From the NCBI RefSeq assembly GCF_900142035.1, contig NZ_FQZI01000001.1, positions 248,001-312,000 on the forward strand: DNA of 64,000 nt, in the 5' to 3' direction. The position numbers and the translations under genes were made by a program. Positions 34,977 through 43,197 of this stretch are shown one piece after another. The notes under the pieces were generated by a model, which was given only the letters and a program-made list of their open reading frames with translations, was not told the DNA's origin and did not search any database. Position 1 is the first letter of the stretch, and the number at the start of each line of letters is the position of its first letter. This DNA comes from Flavobacterium terrae. Lineage in GTDB: Bacteria > Bacteroidota > Bacteroidia > Flavobacteriales > Flavobacteriaceae.

Positions 34977-35842
34977 TATTGTACTTTTTCTAATAAATAT
35001 TTCTTAGGCGTAGTGCCAAATTTCTTTTTAAATGCTGCTATAAAATGGCTAGATGTGCTATAGCCAATTTTTAATCCTACTTCATTAACATTATACGATC
35101 CGCTATCTAATAAATTACGGGCATAATCCATTTTATAATCGAATAGAAAACCATAAACGGTGTCTCCATAAATTTGTTTGAAACCTGTTTTTAGTTTTTT
35201 AAGATTCAACCCTACTTTTTCCGAAAGTTCTTCTAAACTAGGCGGTTCAGCCATATTTGCAATGATGATTTCTTTGGCTTTTTTAAGCTTTTTTACATTT
35301 TCCTCATCAATTAAAAAAGGACATTGCTCAACGTCTGGATCTTCACTTTTGTTAAAGAACAAACTCAACAATTCGTATCCTTTTCCTTTATAGTATAAAT
35401 TCTTGATTGTTGGGTTTAAGTTGTAATGAAACATCTGGTTCAAAACAATCGCCATAGAAGGCGTAATGTTTTCCTCACCGTAGTATTTCCTGTCTTTGTT
35501 TTCTTCACTTAAAAACGGAATATGATCCGCATCACTTGTGAATAAACCATGAAATTTTTTAATAGAAATTAGAACAGAAATAATCCAAGTTTTAGGCGCA
35601 ATATCTAAATGAAGTGGCAACTCTTTTTCTGGATTGTAGAACAAAAGTGATTTCTCATCTTTTAAATCTAGAGTATAATTACCGTTATTAAAGATGAATT
35701 TTCCCTTTCCTTTTAAGCCAAAGTGAAACTGAATCAATCCAGTTTTTACAGGACGCTCGTATTTCATTTCTTCCTCAGAATCATTCTGAAAGCGAATTAA
35801 AATAAATTCATCGTCTATTTTTATTTCTTCCGCTGAACTCAT
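34976..35842 (-). CDS. AraC-family transcriptional regulator (PchR-like)
   Basis: The 288-residue protein has an N-terminal cupin-like sensor region and two C-terminal helix-turn-helix motifs (about 185-285; PPSLEELSEKVGLNLKKLK, then NVNEVGLKIGYSTSSHFIAAF). The place and form resemble PchR-type activators of iron and haem genes. A Cys174-Pro pair (EQCPFL) lies between the domains; CP motifs can bind haem in regulators. It is divergent from hemA across a 228-bp region holding paired repeats. I infer that it regulates one or both haem operons. Confidence 0.87.
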   Translation of the reverse strand: MSSAEEIKIDDEFILIRFQNDSEEEMKYERPVKTGLIQFHFGLKGKGKFIFNNGNYTLDLKDEKSLLFYNPEKELPLHLDIAPKTWIISVLISIKKFHGLFTSDADHIPFLSEENKDRKYYGEENITPSMAIVLNQMFHYNLNPTIKNLYYKGKGYELLSLFFNKSEDPDVEQCPFLIDEENVKKLKKAKEIIIANMAEPPSLEELSEKVGLNLKKLKTGFKQIYGDTVYGFLFDYKMDYARNLLDSGSYNVNEVGLKIGYSTSSHFIAAFKKKFGTTPKKYLLEKVQ

Positions 35843-35888
35843 AGCGATACTTTTTAGTTTTAAATTTCAATCAATTAGAACTTTTTTA

Positions 35889-35920
35889 TTTAGAATGATT
35901 CTATATAAATAAATTCTAAA
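35889..35920. promoter_or_regulatory. Palindrome with extra half-site in the regulator-hemA intergenic region
   Basis: TAGAAT-G-ATTCTA (35891-35903) is a perfect 6-bp inverted repeat, and a further ATTCTAAA (35913-35920) repeats the right half. It lies about 50 bp upstream of the leftward araC-type gene and may be an operator or simple AT-rich chance. Confidence 0.4.
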
Positions 35921-35952
35921 GACCTTATTTCACAGCAAAAATATAACAAATA

Positions 35953-36014
35953 TCGCTAAAAAGTCATTTCAACTATAAAAATTACTTATAGCGACACAAA
36001 AAGTACTTATAGCG
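35953..36014. promoter_or_regulatory. Candidate AraC-type operator: direct repeats of ACTTATAGCG upstream of hemA
   Basis: ACTTATAGCG occurs at 35984-35993 and 36005-36014, 21 bp apart, two helical turns. An imperfect inverted copy TCGCTAAAAAGT lies at 35953-35964. The proximal repeat ends 24 bp upstream of a perfect -7 box. This spacing and orientation are typical for activators of the AraC family. Confidence 0.6.
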
Positions 36015-36038
36015 TTATTTTTATAAAAATTGCAAGAC

Positions 36039-36046
36039 TAAATTTG
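36039..36046 (+). promoter_or_regulatory. -7 box of the hemA operon
   Basis: TAAATTTG is a perfect TAnnTTTG match 24 bp before the hemA ATG. No TTG lies at the -33 position; the candidate operator takes that place. Confidence 0.65.
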
Positions 36047-36070
36047 TATCGAAAATTTGATTAGGATTTA

Positions 36071-37318
36071 ATGACACAGAATATACCCGCAAAATCAACT
36101 TCGTTTTATGCTATTGGCTTAAGTTATCTTAAAGCTGATGCAGAGATGAGAGGTAAATTTAGTCTGGATGATAAAGCCAAAGAAAACTTACTAGTTCAGG
36201 CTAAATCAGAAGGTATAGAAAGTCTGATTGTAACTTCTACCTGCAACAGAACAGAAATTTACGGTTTTGCACAACACCCATTTCAATTAATCAAACTACT
36301 TTGTGAAAATAGTCAAGGAACTGTCGAAGACTTTCAAAAAGTAGCTTACGTATACAAAAGTAAAGAAGCTATCAATCATTTATTCCGTGTAGGAACGGGT
36401 TTAGATAGTCAAATTTTAGGTGATTTCGAAATCATCTCTCAAATTAAAAATGCCTTCGTTTTTTCAAAAGAACATGATTTAGGAAACGCTTACATGGAGC
36501 GTTTGGTAAATTCGGTTATTCAAGCGAGTAAAAGAGTTAAAAACGAAACCGAAATTTCTTCTGGAGCGACTTCTGTATCTTTTGCTTCGGTACAATATAT
36601 TTTCAAAACCGTTCCTGATATTGCTGATAAAAACATTTTGCTTTTTGGCACAGGTAAAATTGGTCGTAATACGTGTGAAAACCTTGTAAAACATAGCAAA
36701 CACGACCACATTACTTTGATCAATCGCACAAAGGATAAAGCAGAAAAATTGGCCAAAAAATTAGACTTAATCGTAAAAGATTACGCTGATTTACAAGAAG
36801 AAATTCAAAAAGCTGATGTTCTGGTAGTAGCGACAGGAGCTCAAAACCCAACGGTTGATAAGACCATTTTAAATCTAAAAAAACCTTTATTGATATTAGA
36901 TTTATCGATTCCTAAAAACGTGAACGAAAATGTTCAGGATATTGAAGGAGTGACTTTGGTTCATATGGATCATTTGTCGCAAATTACCGATGAGACTTTA
37001 GAGAATCGTAAAAAATTCATTCCGCAGGCTGAAGCAATTATTGAAGAAATTTCAGATGAGTTCATCACTTGGACTAAAGGGCGTAAATATGCACCAACGA
37101 TTCATGCTTTGAAAGCCAAACTACAGTCGATTAAAGAAATCGAAATGGCGTATCAACGTAAAAAAATGAACAACTTTGATGAGGCTCAAGCCGAGATAAT
37201 AAGCAATCGTATTATTCAAAAAATCACCAATCATTTTGCCAATCATTTAAAAGATGAAAACACTTCGGTTGATGAAAGTGTAGATTGGATTCAAAGAGTG
37301 TTTCAGTTAGAAAAATAA
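36071..37318 (+). CDS. hemA: Glutamyl-tRNA reductase
   Basis: The 415-residue protein has the catalytic Cys in TSTCNRTEIYG (about 54-64), the NADPH-binding GTGKIGRNT (about 194-202), and a C-terminal dimerisation helix. It makes glutamate-1-semialdehyde from charged tRNA-Glu, the first committed step of the C5 route to haem. It heads the rightward operon hemA-hemC-hemD-hemE-(unknown)-hemF-hemB. hemL, the next enzyme, is not in this window. Confidence 0.97.
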   Translation: MTQNIPAKSTSFYAIGLSYLKADAEMRGKFSLDDKAKENLLVQAKSEGIESLIVTSTCNRTEIYGFAQHPFQLIKLLCENSQGTVEDFQKVAYVYKSKEAINHLFRVGTGLDSQILGDFEIISQIKNAFVFSKEHDLGNAYMERLVNSVIQASKRVKNETEISSGATSVSFASVQYIFKTVPDIADKNILLFGTGKIGRNTCENLVKHSKHDHITLINRTKDKAEKLAKKLDLIVKDYADLQEEIQKADVLVVATGAQNPTVDKTILNLKKPLLILDLSIPKNVNENVQDIEGVTLVHMDHLSQITDETLENRKKFIPQAEAIIEEISDEFITWTKGRKYAPTIHALKAKLQSIKEIEMAYQRKKMNNFDEAQAEIISNRIIQKITNHFANHLKDENTSVDESVDWIQRVFQLEK

Positions 37319-37324
37319 CAACTT

Positions 37325-38254
37325 GTGGCAAAAAATCGAATTATAAAAATAGGAACTCGCGATAGCGAATTAGCGCTTTGGCAAGCTCACACTGTTGAAA
37401 AACAACTTAACGATTTAGGATATAAAACCGAAATTGTTGCCGTTAAATCACAAGGGGACATCATTCTTGATAAACCTTTATACGAATTAGGAATCACAGG
37501 AATTTTTACTAAAACCCTTGATGTTGCTATGATTTCTGGTCAGGTAGATATTGCTGTACATTCTATGAAAGATGTTCCTACAGCTTTGCCACAAGGTATT
37601 GTACAAGCAGCTGTTTTAGAAAGAGCCAATACGGTTGATATTTTAGTACACAAAGGGAATTTAGATTTCTTACAAGGTGAAGGAACTATTGCTACTGGGA
37701 GTTTACGTCGCCAGGCACAATGGTTGCATAAATATCCAAAACACCAAGTAGTTGATTTACGTGGAAACGTAAATACCCGTATGCAAAAACTAAGAGATAG
37801 TGATTGGGATGGAGCTGTTTTTGCAGCGGCTGGATTGGAAAGAATCAATTTAAAACCGGATACTTTTATCAATTTAGACTGGATGATTCCGGCACCTGCA
37901 CAAGGCGCTATGATGGTGGTTGCTATGGCAGAAGATACTTTTGCTTTAGACGCTTTGTCTGAATTAAACCACATCGAAACAGAAATTTGCACGTATATCG
38001 AACGTCAGTTTTTAAGAACATTAGAAGGTGGTTGTACTGCGCCAATTGGAGCCTTAGCCATTTATAATGAAAAAACAGATTGTATCGATTTTGACGGGGT
38101 GTTATTCTCTATCGATGGTCAGCAAAAAATAGAAATCAAACGTTCTTTTGATATTTCAGAGTGGAAAAAGTTAGGTTTGAATTGTGCCAAAGAAATTCTT
38201 GACAATGGAGGTTCGGCTTTAATGGCTGAAATTAAAGAAAAACTGAAAAAATAA
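37325..38254 (+). CDS. hemC: Porphobilinogen deaminase (hydroxymethylbilane synthase)
   Basis: The 309-residue protein starts with GTG at 37325, 6 bp after hemA. Family marks are IGTRDSELALWQA, HSMKDVPTALP (about 79-89) and the cofactor-binding Cys in LEGGCTAPIGA (about 237). It joins four porphobilinogens into hydroxymethylbilane using a dipyrromethane cofactor. The GTG start and close spacing suggest coupling to hemA. Confidence 0.97.
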   Translation: MAKNRIIKIGTRDSELALWQAHTVEKQLNDLGYKTEIVAVKSQGDIILDKPLYELGITGIFTKTLDVAMISGQVDIAVHSMKDVPTALPQGIVQAAVLERANTVDILVHKGNLDFLQGEGTIATGSLRRQAQWLHKYPKHQVVDLRGNVNTRMQKLRDSDWDGAVFAAAGLERINLKPDTFINLDWMIPAPAQGAMMVVAMAEDTFALDALSELNHIETEICTYIERQFLRTLEGGCTAPIGALAIYNEKTDCIDFDGVLFSIDGQQKIEIKRSFDISEWKKLGLNCAKEILDNGGSALMAEIKEKLKK

Positions 38255-38256
38255 TT

Positions 38257-38958
38257 GTGGCTGAAAACATTAGAATATTATCTACAAAAACCTTGCTTTC
38301 TAATCAGAAGCAGTTTTTATTGAACGCTAATCTTTCAGTAGTCGAAGCCGATTTTATTGAAACCAAGTCATTACCAATTCTTGCTAATGCTCAAATCAAC
38401 GAAGCTTTAATTTTCACCAGTCAAAATGCAGTTAATACTGTTTTAGGATTTGAAAATATTGAAGATTTAAAAGCTAAAAAAGTCTTCTGTGTTGGTTTAA
38501 AAACCAAAGCATTATTGGAAGAAAACGGATTTCAAGTAGAAGCTTATACAGGTTATGCTGAGGATTTAGCGGAAATCATTTCGTTAGTCTATGCCGATTC
38601 AAGTTATACTTTTTTTAGCGGAAATTTGCGTCGCGATGTTTTGCCTGAAAAATTGAAAGAAGCCGAAATTTCATTCAATGAAATTGAAGTGTACGAAACG
38701 ATTCTAACACCTCAAAAAATGACTTCGACAGGCTCAGCCAACGGTAATTCAACATTTGACGGAATACTTTTTTATAGTCCGTCAGGAGTAGAAAGTTATA
38801 CTAAACAAAATAAAATTGCTGATGAAATATGTTTTTGTATTGGAAATACCACTGCAGAAGCATTAGAACATCACACAAAAAATATCATAGTCGCGAACCA
38901 ACCTTCGGTTGAAAATGTGATTATCCAATGTATTAATTATTTTAGCCGTAAGCACTAA
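38257..38958 (+). CDS. hemD: Uroporphyrinogen-III synthase
   Basis: The 233-residue protein starts with GTG at 38257, 2 bp after hemC. HemD is poorly conserved, but the two-domain pattern fits, with LIFTSQNAVN (about 48-57), FSGNLRRDVLPE (about 117-128) and the C-terminal ILFYSPSGVESY. It closes and inverts the D ring of hydroxymethylbilane. The last codons fall inside a repeat-like segment that continues into the gap before hemE. Confidence 0.92.
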   Translation: MAENIRILSTKTLLSNQKQFLLNANLSVVEADFIETKSLPILANAQINEALIFTSQNAVNTVLGFENIEDLKAKKVFCVGLKTKALLEENGFQVEAYTGYAEDLAEIISLVYADSSYTFFSGNLRRDVLPEKLKEAEISFNEIEVYETILTPQKMTSTGSANGNSTFDGILFYSPSGVESYTKQNKIADEICFCIGNTTAEALEHHTKNIIVANQPSVENVIIQCINYFSRKH

Positions 38959-38960
38959 GC

Positions 38961-39011
38961 TTTAGGCAATATGCAATAAAAATGTAAAAAGCTTAAAGCG
39001 TATGGCTTAAA
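38961..39011. repeat. Imperfect inverted repeat between hemD and hemE
   Basis: TTTAGGCAATATGC (38961-38974) matches the reverse complement of GCGTATGGCTTAAA (38998-39011) at 11 of 14 positions. The word GCTTAAAGC occurs twice nearby and AAGC words recur from the hemD stop to the hemE start. It looks like a remnant of a small dispersed repeat. Confidence 0.5.
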
Positions 39012-39028
39012 GCATAAAGCAAGAAAAC

Positions 39029-40054
39029 ATGATTAAAAACGACTTATTCTTAAGAGCTTTAAAAGGAGAAACTGTAGAACGCCCGCCAGTATGGATGATG
39101 CGTCAGGCAGGAAGATATTTACCAGAATTCAGAGCATTACGCGACAAATACGATTTCTTCACACGTTGTGAAACACCAGAATTAGCAGCTGAAATCACAG
39201 TGCAACCTATCCGAATTGTAAAACCAGATGCGGCAATTTTGTTTTCTGATATTTTGGTAGTTCCAAGAGCTATGGGAATTCACGTTGAATTAAAGGACAA
39301 TTTAGGTCCCATTATTCCTGACCCAATTCGTACAATGGAACAAGTGGAACAAGTTTTTATTCCAAATATTGAAGAAAGCCTTGGTTATGTGATGGATGCC
39401 ATCAAACTAACCAAAGAAATGTTGAACGACGAAGTCCCTTTAATTGGTTTCGCGGGTTCTCCATGGACTATCTTTTGTTATGCTGTAGAAGGAAAAGGGT
39501 CTAAAAGTTTTGATACCGCTAAAGGTTTTTGCTTTTCAAATCCTGTTGCAGCCCATACATTATTACAAAAAATTACAGATACTACCATTTTATACTTAAA
39601 AGAAAAAGTAAAATCAGGCGTAAATGCGGTACAGATTTTCGATTCTTGGGGAGGAATGTTATCGCCTGTGGATTATCAAGAATTCTCTTGGAAATACATC
39701 AACCAAATCGTGGAAGCATTAGCTGAAGAAACAGAAGTTATTGTTTTTGGAAAAGGTTGTTGGTTTGCGTTAAATGAAATGTCAAAATCAAAAGCATCGG
39801 CATTAGGTGTGGATTGGACATGTTCACCTAAAAATGCACGTTATTTAACGGGTGGAAACATCACCTTACAAGGTAACTTTGATCCGTCGCGTTTATTATC
39901 TCCAATTCCAACTATCAAGAAAATGGCACACGAAATGATCGACGAGTTTGGAAAAGACAAATACATTGTAAACTTAGGTCACGGTATTTTGCCAAACATT
40001 CCTGTAGATCATGCAAAAGCGTTTATAGAGGCTGTTAAAGAATATGGTCAGTAG
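39029..40054 (+). CDS. hemE: Uroporphyrinogen decarboxylase
   Basis: The 341-residue protein carries the signature [16 protein letters not shown] (about 18-33) with its catalytic Arg residues, the [13 protein letters not shown] block with Asp, [10 protein letters not shown], and the C-terminal [18 protein letters not shown]. It converts uroporphyrinogen III to coproporphyrinogen III. It is separated from hemD by 70 bp with repeats and from hemF by an unrelated 593-aa gene. Confidence 0.97.
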   Translation: MIKNDLFLRALKGETVERPPVWMMRQAGRYLPEFRALRDKYDFFTRCETPELAAEITVQPIRIVKPDAAILFSDILVVPRAMGIHVELKDNLGPIIPDPIRTMEQVEQVFIPNIEESLGYVMDAIKLTKEMLNDEVPLIGFAGSPWTIFCYAVEGKGSKSFDTAKGFCFSNPVAAHTLLQKITDTTILYLKEKVKSGVNAVQIFDSWGGMLSPVDYQEFSWKYINQIVEALAEETEVIVFGKGCWFALNEMSKSKASALGVDWTCSPKNARYLTGGNITLQGNFDPSRLLSPIPTIKKMAHEMIDEFGKDKYIVNLGHGILPNIPVDHAKAFIEAVKEYGQ

Positions 40055-40081
40055 CCATTACTTTTTATAGAAATAGTTTTA

Positions 40082-41863
40082 ATGATGTTCAGAACTAAAA
40101 AAAATACAGCTATTTGTTTTTTATTTTTTGGGTTAAATGCTTTTTCCCAAAATTTAAAATCTGACAGTATCACTATTCAAAAAGTAATTGATAGATATAT
40201 TTCAAAAAAAGAAAACCAGAAATTAGTAGTTGTTTCAGACAAAAATGATTCTGAATTGATTAAGAAATACATTCTTGAAAAGAACAAAGTTGACAAACTC
40301 AATAAAGAAAAATTTATAAAAGAAACTGAGTCAACCATAGGCAAAAGATATCTAAAAGGAGATAAAACAGTCATCCCAAGCATAACTCAAGTGCTTAGAA
40401 AGAAAAATAAGGAGAAAATTTTTGAGCTTCTAAAGGAGTTAGAACAGGATTATAACTCAAGAAACAAAGGTGTAGTTTTAGAACCTGAAATAATTGATCA
40501 ACTTATAAAACTTATGAACGATGACTATTTTGAAAATATTATTGTTCAGTTCTTAGGATATAATCGTATACATGGAGCCGAAGAGATTTTCGAAAAACGT
40601 CTTATATCAGGTTTATCAAAAGATAATGATAGAATTTTTTATTGGTTGGCATCAAATTATAATAATTCTAAAGCCGTTGATTTTGTACATTCATCTTATT
40701 TTTCAGGCAAAATAGATTTAGAAAAAGAACATTGGATTTTCAATGGTTTTGAGGAATATCTTAAAGGGAATGATGATAAAATTAATTCTAAAATACTTGA
40801 AATTGCACATGATTTTTTGAAAAAGAACCCAATTAATAAATCAAGTTTTGAAATTAAAAAAGGAGAATACTTATTTACAGATACACCTTTAAATCTAAAG
40901 TTTTTTGGGATTTTATTGGAGTTTGGTGATAAAAATGCAAATATAATTTTAGATAATATCCTGAAAAGTTTAGAAGGAACTGTTATTTATGAAGAATTTA
41001 AAAACAAGGTTTCATTATTTAAAATTAAATCTTATTCAAAAGAAGATAGAAAAAAAATCATTTTAAAAGAATTAGAAAACAAAGATGATTTTTTTGAAAT
41101 AATAGAATTAGTAAAAAATGATTCTGAATTATATACTGATATTGAAGTTAATCAATTAATTTTTAAAAATTTTCAAAAATTTGATTTTACTGATGAGTTT
41201 GATTTTTTAAGAATCAATGAATTTCTGAAAGATCAACAGAAGGAATTTGTATTGAATAATATCAAAAATGAATTTACCAGTAACAATCTAAAAACCCATT
41301 TTCAAAAAAAATATTTGATTTCTAAAATGAGTTATGTTGAAATAAGTGATTTTTTATTAGAGCATAAAATAATAGATTATCCAATAACCAACTCTCTGAT
41401 AGAAAACTATAAAACAAAAGAGTATCACTACGATAATTTGAATTCTATTGAAACATGCTTAGATTTAGCTGAAGTAGCTTATAATTTCGATACTGAAGTA
41501 GGAACAATTCCTGTAGATTATAATAATTTACTTAATAGCTTTTCAGGAATATCTAAAGGAAAAATTAATGACATCTTTTCTCATGTTCAGTACAAGATAG
41601 ATAGAAAAAAAGGAAAAGTTTACTATCATTTTTTGGTCTCTTACAAGGATAAATGCTACATAATGAAGCCTGAAGATCAAGGAGATTGGTATGACATTGA
41701 AATGTTCGAAAAGTTAATAAATCAAATTGTAAAAGACACTAATTGCAAAGAAGAATATATTTCTATTGAAACTGGTGGACAAGATGCATACTATATTTTT
41801 GGAGAAAAGGAAAATATTAATTTAATGCAAAAAGCTTTTTATCCTAAGTATCAAAATAACTAA
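40082..41863 (+). CDS. Secreted protein of unknown function inserted between hemE and hemF
   Basis: The 593-residue protein has a signal peptide (about 1-23, ending NAFSQ; the start is ATG 40082 or 40085). The mature chain is charged, Lys/Asn/Ile-rich and mostly helical. Repeated leucine-spaced helices hint at an alpha-solenoid, but I recognise no family. A C-terminal alpha+beta part (KVYYHFLVSYKDKCYIM, then YISIETGGQDAYYIFGE) looks like a separate domain. Its AT-rich codon use differs from the neighbouring hem genes. It ends 1 bp before hemF, so it is read in the operon; a role in haem synthesis is not indicated. Confidence 0.75.
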   Translation: MMFRTKKNTAICFLFFGLNAFSQNLKSDSITIQKVIDRYISKKENQKLVVVSDKNDSELIKKYILEKNKVDKLNKEKFIKETESTIGKRYLKGDKTVIPSITQVLRKKNKEKIFELLKELEQDYNSRNKGVVLEPEIIDQLIKLMNDDYFENIIVQFLGYNRIHGAEEIFEKRLISGLSKDNDRIFYWLASNYNNSKAVDFVHSSYFSGKIDLEKEHWIFNGFEEYLKGNDDKINSKILEIAHDFLKKNPINKSSFEIKKGEYLFTDTPLNLKFFGILLEFGDKNANIILDNILKSLEGTVIYEEFKNKVSLFKIKSYSKEDRKKIILKELENKDDFFEIIELVKNDSELYTDIEVNQLIFKNFQKFDFTDEFDFLRINEFLKDQQKEFVLNNIKNEFTSNNLKTHFQKKYLISKMSYVEISDFLLEHKIIDYPITNSLIENYKTKEYHYDNLNSIETCLDLAEVAYNFDTEVGTIPVDYNNLLNSFSGISKGKINDIFSHVQYKIDRKKGKVYYHFLVSYKDKCYIMKPEDQGDWYDIEMFEKLINQIVKDTNCKEEYISIETGGQDAYYIFGEKENINLMQKAFYPKYQNN

Positions 41864-41864
41864 A

Positions 41865-42767
41865 ATGAAAAATAAATTCTACACATATATACAAACCCTT
41901 CAAGACCAAATTTGTAAAGGCTTAGAAGATATTGATGGAACAGCAAAATTCCGTGAAGACTTATGGGACAGACCCGAAGGTGGTGGTGGAAGAACCCGTG
42001 TGATTGAAAACGGAAATGTTTTTGAAAAAGGCGGTGTAAATATCTCAGCCGTTCATGGGAAATTACCAGATTCAATGCAGAAATTATTCAATGTGGGCGA
42101 AGCCGATTTTTTTGCTTGTGGTTTGAGTTTGGTCATTCATCCTAAAAATCCAATGGTACCAACGGTTCACGCGAATTGGCGTTATTTCGAAATGTATGAC
42201 GATAATGGAAATGTAATCAATAGCTGGTTTGGCGGCGGACAAGATTTAACACCCTATTATTTGTTTGAAGAAGATGCGAAACATTTTCACCAAACCTGTA
42301 AAACAGCGTGCGACAAACACAATCCAGAGTTTTATCCGAACTATAAGAAGAAATGTGACGAATACTTTTGGAACGCACATCGCAACGAAGCAAGAGGAAT
42401 AGGCGGTTTGTTTTTCGATTATTTGAAAGAAACAGACACCATGAAAATGGAAGATTGGTACAATTTCGTAACCGAAGTTGGAAATTCTTTCCTACAAGCC
42501 TATGTTCCTATTGTAGAAAGGAGAAAAGATTTACCATACACAGAAGCTAACCGCACTTGGCAGGAAATCCGTCGTGGCCGTTATGTCGAATTCAATTTGG
42601 TTCACGATAAAGGAACACTTTTCGGTTTAAAAACAAATGGTCGCATCGAAAGTATTTTGATGAGTTTACCACCGCATGTGCAATGGGTATATGACCATCA
42701 TCCAGAAGGGGGAAGTGATGAAGAAAAATTGATACAAGTTTTAGAAGATCCTATTGAATGGTTATAA
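41865..42767 (+). CDS. hemF: Oxygen-dependent coproporphyrinogen-III oxidase
   Basis: The 300-residue protein has the HemF marks VIHPKNPMVPTVHANWRYFE (about 92-111), WFGGGQDLTPYYLFEED (about 121-137) and NLVHDKGTLFGL. It uses O2 to turn two propionates of coproporphyrinogen III into vinyl groups. It fits an aerobic lifestyle. A broken four-helix-bundle gene cassette begins exactly at its stop codon. Confidence 0.97.
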   Translation: MKNKFYTYIQTLQDQICKGLEDIDGTAKFREDLWDRPEGGGGRTRVIENGNVFEKGGVNISAVHGKLPDSMQKLFNVGEADFFACGLSLVIHPKNPMVPTVHANWRYFEMYDDNGNVINSWFGGGQDLTPYYLFEEDAKHFHQTCKTACDKHNPEFYPNYKKKCDEYFWNAHRNEARGIGGLFFDYLKETDTMKMEDWYNFVTEVGNSFLQAYVPIVERRKDLPYTEANRTWQEIRRGRYVEFNLVHDKGTLFGLKTNGRIESILMSLPPHVQWVYDHHPEGGSDEEKLIQVLEDPIEWL

Positions 42768-42789
42768 GCTGTCAGATTTCAGCTATCAG
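42767..42789 (+). repeat. Left inverted repeat of the four-helix-bundle cassette
   Basis: 23 bp starting at the last base of the hemF stop. It matches the reverse complement of 43161-43183 at 19 of 23 positions and contains two TCAG-type words. Confidence 0.7.
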
Positions 42790-42801
42790 TAGTCAGTAAT
42801 T

Positions 42802-43164
42802 ATGAGAGATTATAAAAAATTGCAAGTTTGGGAAAAATCACATCAATTAACTTTAGAATTATATAAAGAATTGAAGGATTTTCCAAAGGAAGAAATGTTT
42901 GGCTTAACGAGTCAAATGAAAAGATCTTCCAGTTCAATACCAACAAATATTGCAGAAGGAGCTGGCAGAAACACCAATAAAGATTTTGCACGATTTTTAT
43001 CAATCGCATATGGCTCAACCAATGAATTAGAATATCAAATTATACTTAGCATTGACTTATTATTTCTTGAAAAATAAAAAGGAGAAAACTTTTTGGAAAA
43101 AATCCAAGAAATTAGAAAAATGATACATGGATTAATGATTAAAATAAATAACTCTGAAAGCTGA
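42802..43164 (+). pseudogene. Four-helix-bundle (23S rRNA IVP / bAvd-like) gene with internal stop
   Basis: The frame starts at ATG 42802 with RDYKKLQVWEKSHQLTLELYKE and contains SSSIPTNIAEGAGR, typical of the S23/IVP family. It stops at TAA 43075-43077 after 91 residues, short of the usual about 115-125. The same frame goes on after that stop with KGENFLEKIQEIRKMIHGLM, the family's fourth helix, to a second stop at 43162-43164. Thus one nonsense change splits an otherwise intact 120-codon gene. The short product would lack helix four. The function of the family is not settled; flanking inverted repeats suggest a mobile origin. Confidence 0.82.
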
Positions 43165-43183
43165 TTACTGAAAGCTGACAACT
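43161..43183 (+). repeat. Right inverted repeat of the four-helix-bundle cassette
   Basis: 23 bp inverted relative to 42767-42789, with 19 of 23 positions matching. It begins at the second stop codon of the four-helix-bundle gene and ends 14 bp before hemB. Confidence 0.7.
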
Positions 43184-43197
43184 AAATAAAAAAACAT

